Positions 1 to 9,194 are shown, counted from the first letter of the stretch. The stretch: DNA of 64,000 bases from Myxococcales bacterium (GCA_016792845.1 JAEUKH010000034.1:1-64000), one strand, 5' to 3'. Notes: generated by a model from the letters alone, not told the origin. A program made the numbers and translations.

Positions 1-2
1 TG

Positions 3-311
3 CATCGCTACCGCCTCGGCCAGGCCGAGCTGCCCATCGTGGGCGGCGACCCTCACCTCTTTGAGACCGTGCGACACTTCGATGTCGTGGCCGACCTCAA
101 CGCAGACCGTCACACGCTGACCTGGGTGCGCCCGACGCAGGGGGGCGCCCAGGCGGTGTACATCGCACGCCGCTACGGGGTCGTCGGCCCCTTTCAGCCG
201 CCGGTTGCGATGCCTTGGCCCAACAACGAACCCGTCTACAGCAGCGTCTCGATCAGCCCGAGCCCAGAGAACGAATATCACCACGCCCTCACGGTCGGAG
301 GCCAACCATGA
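3..311 (+). CDS. C-terminal part of an unrecognised protein (cut by window edge)
   Basis: The frame is open from the left edge of the window and ends at TGA 309-311, so only the last 102 residues are visible. No signal peptide or motif can be judged. The visible part has beta-rich, alternating hydrophobic segments (for example HTLTWVRPTQGG and AVYIARRYGVVG) that could belong to a TolB-like or other beta-repeat protein, but I cannot assign a family. Its stop overlaps the ATG of the next lipoprotein gene (ATGA), so it is probably co-translated with the RCC1 lipoproteins. Confidence 0.6.
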   Translation, partial: HRYRLGQAELPIVGGDPHLFETVRHFDVVADLNADRHTLTWVRPTQGGAQAVYIARRYGVVGPFQPPVAMPWPNNEPVYSSVSISPSPENEYHHALTVGGQP

Positions 312-1480
312 AACGCGTCGTCTCTGCAATGGTGCTCCTCGGTTGCGGCCGCACCGTGTCACCAACAACTGCCGACGCGGGCCCATCCGACAGCGCGGTC
401 GTGCGCGACGCCCCGCCGCCCGCCGACGCGCCGCGCCCGATTGTCGCCACGCCGCCCCGGTCGCGGCTCGGGATGGCCGGGAGCGCCCCGTGTGTGTTGC
501 GGGGCAACACCGTGCGCTGCGGGGGGCGCGTGAGCATTCCCGGGAACGAAATCACGCTCGAAGGCTCGATCACCTCGCTCTATTGTGGAGTTGGCTACGT
601 CGCGCTTCGCGACGATGGGCGCTTCTGGATCTGGGGCAACACCGAGCAGGCCCTGGGCTTCTCGTCGGCGACGACCCAGGTCAACGAGCCACGGCTCGGC
701 AACTTTGAAAATATTCTTAGTTTTGACGGCAACCCGATTCAACTGTGTGTCTCATCGGCGCGGCAGACGATGTGCTGGGGCTATGCACCGATCATCCCAC
801 GCATTCCGCGCACCTTGCCGGGGCCCGTTGAGGTGCCCTTCTCGGTCGAGACGGTGCATCGGGTCATTGGCTGGCAGCACCTTTGTGGCCTCACCGCAGA
901 GGGTCGCGTCTATTGCCGTGGTAACAACTCCATTGGGCAGTGTGCGCAGCCGCTCTCGGTTGAGACCGTGACGGTGCCCACCGAGGTGTCGCTCCCCTTG
1001 CCCGCCGTGAGACTCAGTGTTGGAGCTTTCCGAACATGCGCCATCCTTCAAGACCGGTCGCTGTACTGCTGGAGCAGCTCAAGCAACGAGCGGCGTGCCG
1101 ACGGCACGCTCATTGAAGACACAGCGCCTCGACTCTGGCAGTCATTGGGCGAAGTTGTCGATGTATCAAGCGGCATCGTCACCTGTGCGGTCAAGCGAGA
1201 TGGCACGGTGTGGTGCTGGGGTGCGCGTCGTTATGGACACCTCGGTGACGCCGTCAACATCGAGCCCCCAGACCTCGATCTGCCGAACGCCTATGCGCTT
1301 GAACCTGTGCAGATCGAGGGCATCACCGACGCCATTGAGGTTGCCCACGGCGGCGGCGGTGTGAGCTGCGCGCTGAGGCGCGACAACGCGGTGTGGTGCT
1401 GGGGGCGCGACCTCAACTACCAGCTCCCTTGGCCGCAAGGTCAACCGCAGCGGCCACGGGAGGTGCTTGCACCGTGGTGA
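308..1480 (+). CDS. RCC1-repeat lipoprotein, copy 1
   Basis: Predicted lipoprotein of 390 residues. The start at 308 overlaps the previous stop and gives a short signal peptide, MKRVVSAMVLLGC, with the lipobox Cys at residue 13. An Asp/Ala/Pro linker (TADAGPSDSAVVRDAPPPADAPRP) follows. The rest consists of RCC1/BLIP-II-type blades, each carrying a Cys-containing core such as CGLTAEGRVYCRGNNSIGQC, CAVKRDGTVWCWG and CALRRDNAVWCWG. RCC1 repeats fold into beta-propellers used for protein binding, so a surface-exposed binding role is likely but the partner is unknown. It is nearly identical to the next gene over most of its length, which indicates a recent tandem duplication or gene conversion. 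Confidence 0.85.
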   Translation: MKRVVSAMVLLGCGRTVSPTTADAGPSDSAVVRDAPPPADAPRPIVATPPRSRLGMAGSAPCVLRGNTVRCGGRVSIPGNEITLEGSITSLYCGVGYVALRDDGRFWIWGNTEQALGFSSATTQVNEPRLGNFENILSFDGNPIQLCVSSARQTMCWGYAPIIPRIPRTLPGPVEVPFSVETVHRVIGWQHLCGLTAEGRVYCRGNNSIGQCAQPLSVETVTVPTEVSLPLPAVRLSVGAFRTCAILQDRSLYCWSSSSNERRADGTLIEDTAPRLWQSLGEVVDVSSGIVTCAVKRDGTVWCWGARRYGHLGDAVNIEPPDLDLPNAYALEPVQIEGITDAIEVAHGGGGVSCALRRDNAVWCWGRDLNYQLPWPQGQPQRPREVLAPW

Positions 1481-2676
1481 GCGCTTGCACACAGCGCGGC
1501 GCACGACGACGCCGTTTGATGTTCGCCCTTGCGGTGCTCGGCTGCGGTCGCACCGTGTCACCAACAACTGCCGACGCGGGCCCATTCGACAGCGCGGTCG
1601 TGCGGGACGCCCCGTTGCCCGCCGACGCGCCGCGCCCGATCGTCGCCACGCCGCCTCGATCGCGGCTCGCGATGGCAAGCAGCGCTCCTTGTGTGTTGAG
1701 GGGCAACTCCGTGCGCTGTGGGGGGCGCGTGAGCATCCCTGGGAACGAGATCACCCTCGAAGGCACGATCACCTCATTCCATTTCGGCTTTGGATACGTT
1801 GCGCTTCGCGACGATGGGCGCTTCTGGCACTGGGGCGACACCGAGCAGAGGCTGGGGTTCTCGTCGGCGACCACCCAGGTCACCCAGCCGCGGCTCGGCA
1901 TGTTTGAAAACATTCTCAGTGTTCACCGACTTTTGAATAATATGTGTGTCTCTTCGGCACGGCAGACGATGTGTTGGGGCAATGCACCGATCATCCCACG
2001 CAATCCACGCACCTTGCCGGGGCCCGTCGAGGTGCCCTTCTCGGTCGAGACGGTGCATCGGGTCGTTGGTTGGCAGCACCTCTGTGGCCTTACCGCAGAG
2101 GGTCGCGTCTATTGCCGTGGTAACAACTCCATTGGGCAGTGTGCGCAGCCGCTCTCGGTTGAGACCGTGACGGTGCCCACCGAGGTGACGCTCCCCTTGC
2201 CCGCCGTGCGGCTCACTGCGGGAGAATCCCGAACGTGCGCCATCCTTCAAGACCGATCTGTCTACTGTTGGGGCAGTTCCGGCCCTGAACGACGTTCAGA
2301 TGGCACTCCACTTGAAGACACAGCGCCGCGACTCTGGCAGTCATTGGGCGAAGTGATCGATGCATCAAGCGCGATCGTCACCTGTGCGGTAAAGGTCGAT
2401 GGCACGGTGTGGTGCTGGGGTGCGCGTCGTTATGGGCTCCTCGGCGACGCCGTCAACATCGAGCCTCCAGACCTCGATCTGCCGAACGCCTATGCGCTTG
2501 AACCTGTGCAGATCGAGGGCATCACCGACGCCATTGAGGTGACCCACGGCGCCGGTGTGACCTGCGCGTTGAGGCGCGACAACGCAGTGTGGTGCTGGGG
2601 GCGCGACCTCAACCGACAGCTCCCTTGGCCGCAAGGTCAGCCGCAGCGGCCGCGTGAGGTGCTTGCACCGTGGTGA
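1477..2676 (+). CDS. RCC1-repeat lipoprotein, copy 2
   Basis: Tandem paralogue of the preceding gene, 399 residues. A GTG at 1477 overlaps the previous stop (GTGA) and yields MSACTQRGARRRR followed by LMFALAVLGC, with the lipobox Cys at residue 23. An internal ATG at 1519 is an alternative start. The linker and blades match copy 1 almost word for word, ending in the same CWGRDLN..LPWPQGQPQRPREVLAPW. Differences cluster in the first blade and around the ERRSDGT segment, where copy 1 has ERRADGT. The gene ends in the same TGGTGA context as copy 1, so the repeat unit is the whole gene including the coupling junction. Confidence 0.85.
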   Translation: MSACTQRGARRRRLMFALAVLGCGRTVSPTTADAGPFDSAVVRDAPLPADAPRPIVATPPRSRLAMASSAPCVLRGNSVRCGGRVSIPGNEITLEGTITSFHFGFGYVALRDDGRFWHWGDTEQRLGFSSATTQVTQPRLGMFENILSVHRLLNNMCVSSARQTMCWGNAPIIPRNPRTLPGPVEVPFSVETVHRVVGWQHLCGLTAEGRVYCRGNNSIGQCAQPLSVETVTVPTEVTLPLPAVRLTAGESRTCAILQDRSVYCWGSSGPERRSDGTPLEDTAPRLWQSLGEVIDASSAIVTCAVKVDGTVWCWGARRYGLLGDAVNIEPPDLDLPNAYALEPVQIEGITDAIEVTHGAGVTCALRRDNAVWCWGRDLNRQLPWPQGQPQRPREVLAPW

Positions 2677-2831
2677 AAACGCAGGCTGCAAAGTGCATCG
2701 CGCGAAGCGGGGGCGTGAACGGCATCACGGCTGTTTTCGTGCTTCTCGGCTGCGGTCGCACGGTGTCGCTTGAGCCCGCTGCCGACGCGGGCCATTCAGA
2801 CAGCGCGGTCAATCCGATGAACTGGGAGTGA
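2673..2831 (+). pseudogene. Truncated third copy of the RCC1 lipoprotein (signal peptide and linker only)
   Basis: A GTG at 2673 overlaps the TGA of copy 2, exactly as copy 2 overlaps copy 1. The 52-codon frame encodes a signal peptide ending VFVLLGC (Cys 27), then GRTVSLEPAADAGHSDSAV, which matches the start of the linker in the two intact copies. It then stops after NPMNWE. No RCC1 blade can be read downstream in any frame before the next gene. The simplest reading is a remnant left by deletion of the propeller. A tiny secreted lipopeptide cannot be excluded because start, lipobox and stop are intact. Confidence 0.6.
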
Positions 2832-2974
2832 GATCGAGCGACAGCCATCGCACGCGGTGCCGCAACCGACGCGACACCGTACGGCATCCGACCCGCGCCG
2901 CGCGGCCGACCTGCGCGCGCCCGAGGCTGCGTCAACCCATGGCCTTGGCACAAACCCTGCGATGCCCCCTCGGC

Positions 2975-3445
2975 ATGATCAACCTCTCGCGCTGGGTCTT
3001 GCTCGGAGCCCTCATCGGAAACCTCGGATGCGTCGACTCCTCACCCTCGTCAGGCAGGTGCACCGTGACCGTCAACGGGCAGGCGACGGAGCTCGCACTT
3101 GACCCCAATGAGAGCTACTTCTACCGCGACGATGACATCTTGGGCGACGACGACGGGCCCTTCAGAATTCGCTACGGGGGCGGCGCATTTGAAGTCACGG
3201 GCGAGTTCGATGACCTGCCCGACAGCCGATACGTCGGCGCGCATCGCGTCCCGACCGAAGATCGCATCTCTCGGTGGCAGATGGAGGCGCGCTTCAACCC
3301 CAACAGCTTCAGCGACACCGTGGTGACCCTCACCGCCGCAGGCAGTAGCCGGGTGGTCGGCAGCTTTCGCACCGAGTTCTCGGGGGGCAACGCCCAATGC
3401 AGCTTCGACCTCCGGCGGGCCTACGAACGCGACACCGACGACTGA
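2975..3445 (+). CDS. Small lipoprotein of unknown function
   Basis: Encodes 156 residues. The ATG at 2975 gives a good lipoprotein signal, MINLSRWVLLGALIGNLGC (Cys 19), so the longer in-frame extension upstream is not used here. The mature part starts with a Ser-rich spacer and then a single compact domain with two Cys residues (CTVTVNGQ and AQCSFDLRR) near its ends, probably a disulfide-closed beta-sandwich. No family recognised. The signal peptide resembles that of the next gene (RWVLL..L...LGC), suggesting both surface lipoproteins belong to one locus. Confidence 0.7.
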   Translation: MINLSRWVLLGALIGNLGCVDSSPSSGRCTVTVNGQATELALDPNESYFYRDDDILGDDDGPFRIRYGGGAFEVTGEFDDLPDSRYVGAHRVPTEDRISRWQMEARFNPNSFSDTVVTLTAAGSSRVVGSFRTEFSGGNAQCSFDLRRAYERDTDD

Positions 3446-3584
3446 GGGCGTAACACCGTCGCCTCGGGCCGTTGCACGCTTGTGACGGTGGCAGAAGACG
3501 GCCCCCGGGTGATCTGTGCTACACCGCGTCGACTTCGGGTCGTACACGCGGTTTTGAGGCGCTGCCTCGCGAGGACGATGCTTT

Positions 3585-5546
3585 ATGCAAAGCGCTCGGT
3601 GGGTCTTGCTTTCGATGTTGGCGACGCTCGGCTGCGGGGCGCGCACGGGCCTCAGGGTCGACCGCGGCGTCGCCCCTGTTGACGCCGGAGCGCCCGAAGA
3701 CGTGCCGCCCTTGGTGCCGACCTGCCGGCCCACCCGCGTGCGCACCCGGGTCGGCGCAGACGTCGCCCTGCGCGCCGTGGTCGACCAGGTGTCGCAGCCG
3801 ATGCCCTCGGGCTATACGTGGGCGTTTCGCACGCAGCCGCGCTTCTCTCAGGCGACCCTCGCTTCGACCGGCGCAGACTGGGCGAACTTCGTGGCCGACC
3901 GCGAGGGCACCTACGAGGTCACCGTCTCGACGCCGTACCGCCTCGATGAGCGCCAGAACCTCCGCTGCGACATCACCGTGGTGGCCGACCCCGCCGACCC
4001 GCTCTGCCCGAGCTATTCGCTCGAAGAGCCCATCGTGGTGACGCTCCCGCAGGGCGCCTTGCAGTTCGCCTTCGAGCCCGGGTGGAGCACGCCGCGCATC
4101 AACGCGGGGGCGGGCAGCGGCGGCATCGTGGTGAGCGACGCGCCGGGCGACGACGTGGCCGCGCTGCTGGGCGATTTCGCGCCGCGCACGGGCGTCGACC
4201 TCGACACCCTGGCGGGCGAGTACGAGACCCGGGTGAGCGCCTCGGTGGGCGCGGTGCCCGTGCTGGTGGGTCGCCGCGGGCGCACCGCCGACGGCATCAC
4301 CGTGCGGAGGAGCTCGTTCCGTTTGAGCGCCCGGGCCACGACGGCGACGGTGCTGCGCGACCGCCTCGCGCACGATGTGTTCGGGCTCAACCCGGGCCCC
4401 GCCCGCGAGGGCTTCAGCGCCGCCACGAGCTTTGTGATCGAGGTGACCACGGCCCTCGACCCGAGCTCGGGCCAGGGCGCGGTGCTCATCGCGGCGGCAC
4501 CGGAAGCGCGCTTCGACGATGTTCAGCGCGCGACCGCGGTGCGGCTCCAAGACGTGAGCAACGGCACGGGCCTGGTGCGCGCGGGGGCCGCGCTCGATGT
4601 CACCTGCCGGCGCATCATGGCGACCCGCAACGTGACCGCAGACTTCTTGTGGCTCGTCGACACCAGCCGCTCGATGGAAGATGACCAGGAGCGCCTCGGC
4701 AACACCGCCGAGCGCTTCTTCCGCGAGATGAACACCGCGGGGATCGACTTCCGCGTAGGGGTCGTTCAGGCCGGCAGCGCGGCGATGGGGCCCGACCTCG
4801 ACGACCCGGGCTTCGCCTTCATCAGCGGCCGCGACCCGAACGGCGCGCGGCGCCTCGCCTACGAGGTCACCTACCAGCGCTTCCGCAGCGAGACCGCCGA
4901 CGACCGCCAGCCCTACCCCCTCGAAGGCGGCGAAGAAGAGCCCCTCGCCGCGGGGGTGGTCACCGCCCAGGCCCTCAACCGCCGAGCCTCCGACCCCGCC
5001 GACGCCCGCCGCTGGCGCCCCGGCGCGACCCGGGTGATGTTCTTCGTCACCGACGAGGCCGGCACCAACGACGACGTGCGCTACTTCGCCCTCGACCGCG
5101 CGCGTTGGGGCGCGCTCCGCGAAGACCGGGTGCGGGGCGTCACCCGCTGGTTCGCCGACGAGGGCTATCTCACCTTCGCGATGGCCAACGTGTTCGTGCG
5201 TCAGCCCTGCCCCTCGCTCGAAAACTTCGTCACCTGCGTGAGCCTCGGCAACGGCGGGGCTTACATCCCCCTGTCGAGCGCCACCGACGCCGAGGTCGCC
5301 TCGGGGCTCGGCCGCATCGTCGACGCCGTGGCCGGGGCCGCGAGCGAGTTCGCCCTCGACCAGATGCCCGTCTCGTCGACGCTCCGGGTGCGCGTCGACG
5401 ACACCCTCGTGCCCCGCTCGCGGGCCGACGGCTTCGACTACGACGACGCCGCGCGGAGCCTGGTCTTCCGCGGCGCGAGTTACCGCCCGCGCACGGGTCA
5501 GGCCGTGCGGGCCGCGTACTTCTTCTGGCGCCAGCGCGACCGCTGA
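3585..5546 (+). CDS. von Willebrand factor A domain lipoprotein
   Basis: Lipoprotein of 653 residues with signal MQSARWVLLSMLATLGC (Cys 17) and a DAG-type linker. Residues about 45-140 look like an Ig-like or PKD-like sandwich (VRTRVGADVALRAVV...). A vWA domain starts near residue 352 with DFLWLVDTSRSM, which carries the DxSxS MIDAS metal-binding motif, and later has the FFVTDEAGTND strand. vWA domains bind protein ligands through a divalent metal, so adhesion or scaffold function on the outer surface is inferred. About 140 bp separate it from the previous gene. It closes the lipoprotein locus. Confidence 0.8.
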   Translation: MQSARWVLLSMLATLGCGARTGLRVDRGVAPVDAGAPEDVPPLVPTCRPTRVRTRVGADVALRAVVDQVSQPMPSGYTWAFRTQPRFSQATLASTGADWANFVADREGTYEVTVSTPYRLDERQNLRCDITVVADPADPLCPSYSLEEPIVVTLPQGALQFAFEPGWSTPRINAGAGSGGIVVSDAPGDDVAALLGDFAPRTGVDLDTLAGEYETRVSASVGAVPVLVGRRGRTADGITVRRSSFRLSARATTATVLRDRLAHDVFGLNPGPAREGFSAATSFVIEVTTALDPSSGQGAVLIAAAPEARFDDVQRATAVRLQDVSNGTGLVRAGAALDVTCRRIMATRNVTADFLWLVDTSRSMEDDQERLGNTAERFFREMNTAGIDFRVGVVQAGSAAMGPDLDDPGFAFISGRDPNGARRLAYEVTYQRFRSETADDRQPYPLEGGEEEPLAAGVVTAQALNRRASDPADARRWRPGATRVMFFVTDEAGTNDDVRYFALDRARWGALREDRVRGVTRWFADEGYLTFAMANVFVRQPCPSLENFVTCVSLGNGGAYIPLSSATDAEVASGLGRIVDAVAGAASEFALDQMPVSSTLRVRVDDTLVPRSRADGFDYDDAARSLVFRGASYRPRTGQAVRAAYFFWRQRDR

Positions 5547-5639
5547 CCGCGCCCCAGCCTCGAACATTTTCGAGCCCTCATCGTGCTCCCAGGGGCGCCC
5601 AGGGTGGTGCACCATGCTCTGCGCTGAGCGCGCTGACCG

Positions 5640-6986
5640 ATGACGCTTTTCTCATTCTTTTCAAGGGTGTTGCGCTACATCGACGACCCTCGCGATGTGC
5701 CGCTCTCTGCGGGCTTTGACGCCGTGGCCGAGGCCCAGAGCCGCGTGCTCGCGCGGCGCACCTGCGCGGGGGGGGCGGCGCTCACGGTGCTGCTCTCGCC
5801 CTACGACTTCGTGCTGCTCGCGCAGGGCGACCCGCGGGGCGCGATGCTGCTCCAGATGCGGGCGGCCTTCTTGGCCATCTTCGCGCTGTATTTTCTCGCC
5901 TCGAAGCTCCTCGAAGGGCGCATCAACGCGGTGCTCATCGCCGCCGTGCCCGCGCTCTTGAGCACCGCCGTGGCGGGGGCCGCGATCGGCCGCATCGCGC
6001 AGTCTCACGACTACTGGTTCACCACGCTGTACATCATCCCGGTGATGAGCGCGGCGGTGACGATCCGCTTCGTCCACCGCTTGATCTTGGCGATCTTCTG
6101 CATCGTGACACCGCTCTTGGGCTTCTCGCTCACCTTTCGCGGCACCATGACCGAGTCAGAGCTGGTGCACACGGTGGGCTTGTTCATCATGGCCGCGGCC
6201 TTTGGGGTCTACAACGGCGGCGCCCTCTACGGCGAGGCGCGTCGCGCCTTCGAGCTCCGGCTGGCCCTCGCCGAAGCGAACAGCTCGCTCGAAGCGCGGG
6301 TCGAGAAGCAGACCCGCGAGCTCAGGAAGCTCGCCATGCGGCTCGAAGAGGTGATCGAGAGCGAGCGTCGGCGCCTCGCCCGGGAGCTTCACGACGACCT
6401 CGGGCAAGAGCTCACGGCGATGCGCTTCGAGACCGAGGCGATGCGGATGATGGCCCAGGAGCCCAAGCTCCAGAAGGGCTTCGTGCGCATCTTGAGCGCC
6501 CTCGAGCGCTCGCACCTCAGCGTGCGCGCCATCTTGGAGTCGCTGCGGCCGCGCATCCTCGATGAAGAGGGGCTCAGGCCCTCGATCGACTGGTTGGCGC
6601 GGCAGTTTCGCGAGCGCACCCAGGTCTCCTGCACCGTCGCGATGAACAGCCTTGAGGGGCCCGACGCCGAGATCAGCCTGGTGGCCTTTCGCATCGTGCA
6701 GGAGTCGCTCACGAACATCGCGCGGCACGCCGAAGCACAGCACGTCCACGTCTCGGTCGAGAGCACCGGGCGGCACCTCCAGGTCACCGTCGAAGACGAC
6801 GGCAAGGGGGCCTTGGGGCCGAATCAGAAGCCAGGGCGCGGCATGGTGGGCATGAAAGAGCGCGCCATGGCCGTCGGCGGGAGCTTTCAGGTCAGCCCCG
6901 GCACGCCCAGTGGTACAACCATCCGTGTGGTGCTGCCGCTTGACCACACCCCCCTCAGCGCGATGAATTCGAGGCCGCCCCCATGA
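5640..6986 (+). CDS. NarL-type sensor histidine kinase
   Basis: Membrane histidine kinase of 448 residues. Several hydrophobic segments fill residues about 42-195, forming the sensor region without a recognisable periplasmic domain. A coiled segment (EARVEKQTRELRKLAMRLEEVIESERRR) leads into the HisKA_3 box RRRLARELHDDLGQ, with phospho-acceptor His 251. The ATPase domain follows with N box QESLTNIARHAEAQHV, G1 VEDDGKG and G2 GRGMVGMKERA. This is the NarX/DesK class. Its stop overlaps the start of the response regulator (ATGA), so the two form a cognate pair. Confidence 0.92.
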   Translation: MTLFSFFSRVLRYIDDPRDVPLSAGFDAVAEAQSRVLARRTCAGGAALTVLLSPYDFVLLAQGDPRGAMLLQMRAAFLAIFALYFLASKLLEGRINAVLIAAVPALLSTAVAGAAIGRIAQSHDYWFTTLYIIPVMSAAVTIRFVHRLILAIFCIVTPLLGFSLTFRGTMTESELVHTVGLFIMAAAFGVYNGGALYGEARRAFELRLALAEANSSLEARVEKQTRELRKLAMRLEEVIESERRRLARELHDDLGQELTAMRFETEAMRMMAQEPKLQKGFVRILSALERSHLSVRAILESLRPRILDEEGLRPSIDWLARQFRERTQVSCTVAMNSLEGPDAEISLVAFRIVQESLTNIARHAEAQHVHVSVESTGRHLQVTVEDDGKGALGPNQKPGRGMVGMKERAMAVGGSFQVSPGTPSGTTIRVVLPLDHTPLSAMNSRPPP

Positions 6987-7579
6987 CCCGAGTGTTTGTC
7001 GCTGACGACCACGAGATCATTTGCGAGAGCCTCAAGGCTTGGGTCGACACCCTCGACACGCTGATCTGGGCGGGCTCTGCGGGCGACGGCGAGAGCCTGC
7101 TCAAGCTCGCCGCGGGCCCCGACCCGTGGGACGTGCTGGTGCTCGACCTCTCGCTCCCGGGGCGCTCGGGGGTCGAGCTCTTGCAAGAGATCTTGACGCT
7201 CCGCCCGGGGCTTCGGGTCATCGTGTTTTCGATGTATCCGCCGTCAGAGTATGCGGCTTGGGCGCTGGCCTCGGGGGCCTCGGCGTACATCTCGAAATCG
7301 CAGCCCGTGTCGGTGCTGCGCGACGCCCTGCTCAACCCCGATGCGCCCGCCGCGGCGCCCCTCGCGAAGCTCCCCCACGAGTCGCTCTCGACCCGCGAGC
7401 GCGAGGTCTTTCTGGCCATCGCGCGCGGGCGCACGCCCTCTGAAATCGCTTGGGATCTCGACATGGCGCCGAGCACCGTGAGCACCCATTTGAAGTCGAT
7501 GCGCGAGAAGCTCAAGGTGCGCTCGACCCTCGAAATTGCCCAGTATGCCGCGCGGTACGGCATCACGGGCAAGGTGTGA
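6983..7579 (+). CDS. LuxR/NarL-family response regulator
   Basis: Response regulator of 198 residues translated in overlap with its kinase. The receiver domain has the acidic pair D8-D9, phospho-acceptor D55 (VLVLDLSLPG), S83 and K105. A LuxR-type helix-turn-helix occupies about residues 133-190 (SLSTREREVFLAIARGRTPSEIAWDL, then MAPSTVSTHLKSMREKL). It should bind DNA as a dimer after phosphorylation. Its target genes are not evident. The gene is followed by a strong hairpin, and the next gene is on the opposite strand. Confidence 0.92.
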   Translation: MTRVFVADDHEIICESLKAWVDTLDTLIWAGSAGDGESLLKLAAGPDPWDVLVLDLSLPGRSGVELLQEILTLRPGLRVIVFSMYPPSEYAAWALASGASAYISKSQPVSVLRDALLNPDAPAAAPLAKLPHESLSTREREVFLAIARGRTPSEIAWDLDMAPSTVSTHLKSMREKLKVRSTLEIAQYAARYGITGKV

Positions 7580-7610
7580 CGCGCCCCGCACCGCGGTGAT
7601 GCGGGGCGCG
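7580..7610. terminator. Bidirectional hairpin between convergent genes
   Basis: A perfect 11-bp inverted repeat (CGCGCCCCGCA and TGCGGGGCGCG) around a 9-base loop starts immediately after the response-regulator stop and ends 7 bases before the stop of the convergent protease gene. There is no U-tract on either side, so termination is inferred from position and stem strength. Confidence 0.65.
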
Positions 7611-7617
7611 CCGCGGC

Positions 7618-9132
7618 TCAGGGCGTCATCGTGGGGGCCGGGGCCATCACCATGAGGTTGCGGTCGACCATGGTGCCGTTGCGGAGCTTCGCCGTCACGG
7701 TCAAGGTGACCGCGGTGCCCATCGCCGGGGCCCCGTCGCCCGGCAAGAGGAAGGTGAGGTCGCCGTAACTGAGGGCGGTGTTGACGTCGAAGTTGAAGCC
7801 GCTCCCGTCGATCTCGGCGCGGAGCCGGGTCACCGTCACGGGCTCGTTAAAGACCCCGCGCACGATCATCGTCCAGGTGGGCGACTCGCCGGCGTTGATG
7901 ACCTGTTGGGTCACCACGGGCTGAGAGCCCATGGGCATGGTCAGGGTGAGCCCCATCGCGTCGGGCGCCCCGAGCGCCGTCGGCGCCGCCGGCATCGGGA
8001 GGATCACGCTCGCGTGCAGGTTCTGGAGCCCTTCGAGGGCCGCGTAGTCCCACCAGAGGTATCCGCCGTCGCCCCAATCGGTGCCCCACGAGTTGAGCAC
8101 CCGGTAGGCGCTCTTCGAGTCGTCGTAGCCCACGATCAGCATGGCGTGACCGCCGCAGTGGTTCGACCCTTGGCACATCCCCGTGCCGCGAAAGGGCTCG
8201 CGCACGTTCACGTTCTGCGTGGTGGCGCGAAACTCCATAAACCCTTCGGGCAGGTTCACCCCGAACACCACGGGCACGCCCGCCGCGAGCGACTCGCGCA
8301 CCCGGGCCCTGAACGCCATCCCCGTGCCGCGAATGTTGGTGTGCCCGCCGATCCGAAAGCGATGCGGCGCCATCGCCGTGGTGTCATCGATGCTCTCACA
8401 GAGCGTCGGCATGTCGCCCGAGCGGTAGGGCTGCTCGGCCCAACTCGCGGCCCCGGTGGTGACGAGGTTGTTGAGCCCGTCGCCGAGGGTCGTGCCTTGG
8501 TTGCACATGCCCATGCGGTCGCGCACCATGCGGGCGTAGAGCCACGAGGGCGAGGCCCAGAAGGCGTCGGTGTTCACCATCGGGTTCGACATCGACTCGT
8601 AGTTGCGGCGCACCAGGGTCGCCGCCGCGGCCACCGTGAAGGCCGCACACGACCCTTGGCCGCCCTGGCTGCGCGAGCGAAGGAGGTCGGTGGGCAGCGC
8701 GTTCATCACCGCGCCGGGCTCGTTGACCTGGCCGTCGGGGCCCGCGTTGGCCACGGGCACGTTCGGGTCGAGGCGCCGAAAGAGGTCAGGGTCGACCGAG
8801 GGCAACTCAGCGCGCGGGTCGCTCGGAACGTCGCCCTGACGGAGGTTGTCCCACACGGTGATGGTGCCGTCGCCGTCGATGTCTTCGCCGTCTGAGATGC
8901 CGTCGCCGTCGATGTCGATCTCTTCGGGGTCACCGTCACCGTCGAGGTCGTAACCCACCCCCATCGAGCCCCCGGCCGAGACCATCCCCAAGCGCGCACC
9001 GCTCACCCGCGGCCCCTCGGGCGTCAGGGTGCCGAACCCGCCCCCGCCGGCGTTGTTCGCCCCCGCGCTGTCGTCACTGCACCCCTGCGCCGCGAGCGCC
9101 ACCAAAACCAAGGCAAGCGTGTGTTTCTTCAT
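7618..9132 (-). CDS. Papain-like (C1A) cysteine protease lipoprotein with Ca-binding-type repeats
   Basis: Lipoprotein of 504 residues. The ATG at 9132 has a clear Shine-Dalgarno (GGAGGT, 6 bases upstream) and starts MKKHTLALVLVALAAQGC (Cys 18). Residues 61-95 hold DLDGDGD, DIDGDG and DIDGDG motifs typical of EF-hand or thrombospondin-3-like calcium binding. The papain fold follows: oxyanion Q156 and nucleophile C162 (GSCAAF), H330 (CGGHAMLIVGY) and N348 (NSWGTDWGDGGY). The region between the repeats and C162 may act as a short propeptide. Residues from about 385 form a beta-rich C-terminal domain. It probably acts on the outer cell surface. Confidence 0.88.
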   Translation of the reverse strand: MKKHTLALVLVALAAQGCSDDSAGANNAGGGGFGTLTPEGPRVSGARLGMVSAGGSMGVGYDLDGDGDPEEIDIDGDGISDGEDIDGDGTITVWDNLRQGDVPSDPRAELPSVDPDLFRRLDPNVPVANAGPDGQVNEPGAVMNALPTDLLRSRSQGGQGSCAAFTVAAAATLVRRNYESMSNPMVNTDAFWASPSWLYARMVRDRMGMCNQGTTLGDGLNNLVTTGAASWAEQPYRSGDMPTLCESIDDTTAMAPHRFRIGGHTNIRGTGMAFRARVRESLAAGVPVVFGVNLPEGFMEFRATTQNVNVREPFRGTGMCQGSNHCGGHAMLIVGYDDSKSAYRVLNSWGTDWGDGGYLWWDYAALEGLQNLHASVILPMPAAPTALGAPDAMGLTLTMPMGSQPVVTQQVINAGESPTWTMIVRGVFNEPVTVTRLRAEIDGSGFNFDVNTALSYGDLTFLLPGDGAPAMGTAVTLTVTAKLRNGTMVDRNLMVMAPAPTMTP

Positions 9133-9194
9133 GACATGACCTCCGATGTCGCCCTGCTCGGGCGTCGCACCGGGAGGTACGCCAACCACACCAC

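Noticed and set aside
3519..5615. Very long open frame (698 codons) on the minus strand
   Set aside because: It is the complement of the vWA lipoprotein gene; its composition (His/Arg/Gly/Ala rich, no motif) is that of a GC-skew shadow.
7906..8895. 329-codon plus-strand frame over the protease gene
   Set aside because: His/Arg-rich shadow of the papain-like lipoprotein, which has intact catalytic motifs and a ribosome binding site.
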